The notes under the pieces: model-generated | The model's database searches: none | The model's input: only the letters and a program-made list of their open reading frames with translations | What the model was told of the DNA's origin: nothing | Position numbers and translations under genes: made by a program | Shown: one piece after another, positions 61,810 to 64,000 of the stretch | How the letters are laid out: every line of letters starts with the position of its first letter | Position numbering within the stretch: position 1 is the first letter of the stretch | Source: Dehalobacter sp. DCM | GTDB lineage: Bacteria; Bacillota; Desulfitobacteriia; Desulfitobacteriales; Syntrophobotulaceae | Direction: 5' to 3' | Assembly: GCF_024972775.1 (NCBI RefSeq) | Contig: NZ_CP092282.1 | Location: 3,341,001-3,405,000, forward strand | DNA: 64,000 nucleotides

Positions 61810-62306
61810 GAGGGTTTTTTCACCTCTTTCACAATGACGATCGCACCAAGCATCGCGGCCAGTAATAAGACAGCAGTCACTTCAAAAGCCACAACATACT
61901 TGGTCAGCATCAGATTGGCAACTTCTCTGGCTGTTTCTTCCGGCGGTGTACCCGAGCTGAGCGGCCATTTGGTGGTCAGTGCCATCACCGCGTTAACTGC
62001 AATCAGGACCAACGAGAGCAGGGCGCCGGGAACCACATTTTTAGAGAAAAGATTTGTTTTTTTCATATCACCTTTGATGGTAAACATGATGGCAAAAACG
62101 ATAAAAATCGTAATCGCTCCGGCATAGACCAAGATTTGAGTTACTCCCAGGAAGTCGGCATTCAGCAGGATGAAGACACCTGCAATTCCAAGAAATGCCA
62201 CCATCATGAGCAGTGCACTGTGAAAGATATTCCTGCTGATCACCATCAGCAAGGCCGATCCAATGGTAACGGCAGCAACAATGTAAAACATGATCGTAAA
62301 GCCCAT
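61806..62306 (-). CDS. nuoJ: Complex I subunit NuoJ
   Basis: A 166-residue subunit with five membrane helices, including the conserved third helix pattern (FLGVTQILVYAGAITIFIVFAIM) with the pi-bulge region. Overlaps nuoK by four bases and nuoI by one. Confidence 0.93.
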   Translation of the reverse strand: MGFTIMFYIVAAVTIGSALLMVISRNIFHSALLMMVAFLGIAGVFILLNADFLGVTQILVYAGAITIFIVFAIMFTIKGDMKKTNLFSKNVVPGALLSLVLIAVNAVMALTTKWPLSSGTPPEETAREVANLMLTKYVVAFEVTAVLLLAAMLGAIVIVKEVKKPS

Positions 62307-62719
62307 TATTCTTCACTCCCTCCAGCCTGAACCGCAGGCGGCTCGATTTGATAAAGGATTCGGTCCAGATCCTGTCGGAAAAAACATGCTTTTTCGAAAT
62401 CCTGTGTATTGTACAGCGCGTCCTGAGGACAGGCTTCAACACAGAAACCGCAATAGATGCAGCTCTCCATCAGCATCCGGTACTTACTGAGCTTTCGCTT
62501 ATTATTTTCATCCTTATAGCTTTCAATGGAAATGATTCTGTTCGGGCATGCATTCACACATAACCCGCACGCGGTGCATTTTTCCGGAGTGAGTTCAAAC
62601 CAGCCCCGAAACCGTTTCGGGAGCACCGGTTTTTCCTCTGGGTACATCTGCGTCACTTTCTTACTGAAAAAGTGCTTGATCGATATGCTTAAACCTTTTA
62701 GCAGCCCTTGTCCGTACAC
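62306..62719 (-). CDS. nuoI: Complex I subunit NuoI (2x[4Fe-4S])
   Basis: A 137-residue ferredoxin-like subunit with CTACGLCVNACP and CIYCGFCVEACP, binding clusters N6a and N6b in the arm that links to the quinone site. The start is GTG 62719 behind GGGGGG; the C-terminus is shorter than in E. coli. Follows nuoH by 12 bases. Confidence 0.93.
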   Translation of the reverse strand: MYGQGLLKGLSISIKHFFSKKVTQMYPEEKPVLPKRFRGWFELTPEKCTACGLCVNACPNRIISIESYKDENNKRKLSKYRMLMESCIYCGFCVEACPQDALYNTQDFEKACFFRQDLDRILYQIEPPAVQAGGSEE

Positions 62720-62731
62720 GATTTCACCCCC

Positions 62732-63775
62732 CTATATCATCCGGAAGACGTAAATGCCCACGCCGGTTATAATAATGTTGAACAATGTTAAAGGAATCAG
62801 GAATTTCCACCCGATGTGCATCAGGTGTTCCACTTTGACTCGGACGAATGTCCAACGGACCCACATAAACAGGAAAATCATAAAGTAGATCTTGATGATC
62901 ATCCAGACAATGCCGGGGATGAAAGTAAGACCAAACGGTGCGTTCCATCCTCCCAGGAAAACAATGGCGGAAATAGACGATACTGCAACAAGATGCGCAT
63001 ATTCCGCAACCATATACAGGGCATAACGGATACCGGAGTATTCAATAAAGTACCCGGCAACGAGTTCCTGCTCCCCTTCCGACAAGTCTAAGGGACCGCG
63101 GTTCGTTTCGGCGATCGACGACATAAAATAAGCCAGAAAAGCTAGGATCTGCGGAATAATAAACCATACTTTCTGCTGGGCGTTGACGATTTCCTGCAGA
63201 TTCAGCGTTCCGGTGATCATCACAACACCCACCAGCGAAAACGCCAGCGGGATCTCATAGCTGATCATCTGTGCCGCTGTCCTCATTCCACCGAGCAGCG
63301 CGTATTTATTGTTGGATCCAAATCCAGCCATGATGAAGGCGATCGTTCCGGTCGAGCCGATCGCAATGAAATAGAACAAACCAATATTCAAATTTTCCAA
63401 AGCCATATCTTTTCCCAGCGGAATCACAGCCCAAGCAAGAATCGCACTTAAAAATGCGGTGATTGCGGCTGCCTTGTAGACAAATTTGTCAACTGCGCCA
63501 GGAATAATATCTTCTTTTCCCAGCATTTTGACTATGTCCACTGGGAACTGTAAAAATCCGCCAGGACCGATCCGATTAGGACCAACGCGATCGGCATAAA
63601 AAGCAGCAAATTTACGTTCCAGCCAAACGAGGACAATCAAATTGCAGAGTACAAAGACGATAACAACCAAAACCAGGACGGCCTTAATGAACAGTTCCAC
63701 CGGCAATGCAGGCAAACCGAGGCCTACAGTACACCAGTTCCTGAACATATCGACCCAAATAAGAAATATATCCAT
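62732..63775 (-). CDS. nuoH: Complex I subunit NuoH
   Basis: A 347-residue subunit with eight membrane helices, forming part of the quinone chamber. WLERKFAAFYADRVGPNRIGPGGFLQ (loop 1, residues 54-79), SIAETNRGPLDLSEGEQELVAGYFIEYSG and the acidic quinone-path loop are intact. ATG 63775 has GGGAGG upstream; the longer frame to 63826 would overlap nuoD. Confidence 0.94.
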   Translation of the reverse strand: MDIFLIWVDMFRNWCTVGLGLPALPVELFIKAVLVLVVIVFVLCNLIVLVWLERKFAAFYADRVGPNRIGPGGFLQFPVDIVKMLGKEDIIPGAVDKFVYKAAAITAFLSAILAWAVIPLGKDMALENLNIGLFYFIAIGSTGTIAFIMAGFGSNNKYALLGGMRTAAQMISYEIPLAFSLVGVVMITGTLNLQEIVNAQQKVWFIIPQILAFLAYFMSSIAETNRGPLDLSEGEQELVAGYFIEYSGIRYALYMVAEYAHLVAVSSISAIVFLGGWNAPFGLTFIPGIVWMIIKIYFMIFLFMWVRWTFVRVKVEHLMHIGWKFLIPLTLFNIIITGVGIYVFRMI

Positions 63776-63815
63776 AGTTTCCTCCCTCATCACAATGAGT
63801 TTTGTCAGCGTTAAC

Positions 63816-64000
63816 TTATCGATCAATTTCCCCTAAAACGATATCCAGTGAAGCAAAGGCGACAACCGCATCCTGCAGATGGAGGCCGACGGCCATTTCT
63901 TCGAAAACCGCCACATTGACAAAACTAGGGGAATAGATGTGGGTGCGGTAGGGTTTGGGTGAACCATCACTCACAAGATAGAAGCCAAGGTGTCCTTTGG
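63816..64000 (-). CDS. nuoD: Complex I subunit NuoD, C-terminal end
   Basis: Only the last 61 residues are in the window. [17 protein letters not shown], then [21 protein letters not shown] and a stop match the end of the 49-kDa subunit, which forms the quinone site with NuoB. The gene order D-H-I-J-K-L-M-N, without nuoE, F and G between D and H, fits operons where the NADH module is absent or elsewhere. What lies further upstream is unseen. Confidence 0.93.
   Translation of the reverse strand, partial: KGHLGFYLVSDGSPKPYRTHIYSPSFVNVAVFEEMAVGLHLQDAVVAFASLDIVLGEIDR

Overview
The window looks like chromosomal DNA of an anaerobic, low-to-mid G+C Firmicute, most likely a Peptococcaceae relative in the Desulfitobacterium/Desulfosporosinus range. 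This is inferred from gene content: corrinoid methyltransferases of the UroD type, NrfD/4Fe-4S respiratory subunits without a molybdopterin partner, exported flavin reductases, a nuo operon, strong AGGAGG-type ribosome binding sites and MerR/PucR/TetR/LysR regulators. There is no rRNA, CRISPR array or intact prophage. Two tRNA genes (Val-CAC, Ala-CGC) and one truncated IS200/IS605 copy are present.

Layout. 1-9.3 kb: the end of an iron alcohol dehydrogenase, an MFS transporter behind a sigma-54-type promoter, tRNA-Val, DegV, a site-2 protease, a cupin, a large beta-helix lipoprotein, a cation efflux pump behind a NiCo riboswitch with an overlapping terminator, and a phosphodiester glycosidase with a small membrane protein. 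9.3-15.1 kb: an ftsH remnant, then a redox module of NrfD, NrfC-like ferredoxin, FMN lipoprotein, MerR regulator and FAD lipoprotein. The last two structural genes each have a near-identical MerR-type promoter (19-bp spacer carrying a dyad). 15.2-18.3 kb: PucR regulator divergent from a UroD-family methyltransferase gene that ends in a 34-bp perfect hairpin. 18.4-28.6 kb: mixed housekeeping and unknown genes (LUD, DUF3795, two transporters or reductases, aldehyde dehydrogenase, DUF3102, PBP1A with YopX), with two structured repeat-like elements. 28.9-31.7 kb: an OmpR-type two-component pair and a small unknown gene.

31.8-45.8 kb is the densest one-carbon region. It holds a UroD protein plus corrinoid protein next to a TetR regulator, then HypA, HypB and an iron-sulfur protein divergent from a second TetR regulator. 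A periplasmic-sensing GGDEF/HD-GYP protein and an orphan solute-binding protein follow. The region ends with a complete three-part set (methyltetrahydrofolate methyltransferase, corrinoid protein, UroD-type methyltransferase) divergent from a LysR regulator. Together these would take methyl groups from small donors through a corrinoid protein to tetrahydrofolate; the donors cannot be read from the sequence. 46-56 kb: DUF2284 protein, tRNA-Ala, MFS transporters, UDP-galactopyranose mutase with a glycosyltransferase, and folate-branch pabAB/pabC. 56.4-64 kb: nuoN-M-L-K-J-I-H and the end of nuoD, all on the minus strand and tightly overlapped.

Most substrate assignments are inference from family and context. 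The main points to follow up are the MerR-controlled flavin module, the riboswitch, the repeated long hairpins, and the three differently regulated UroD loci.
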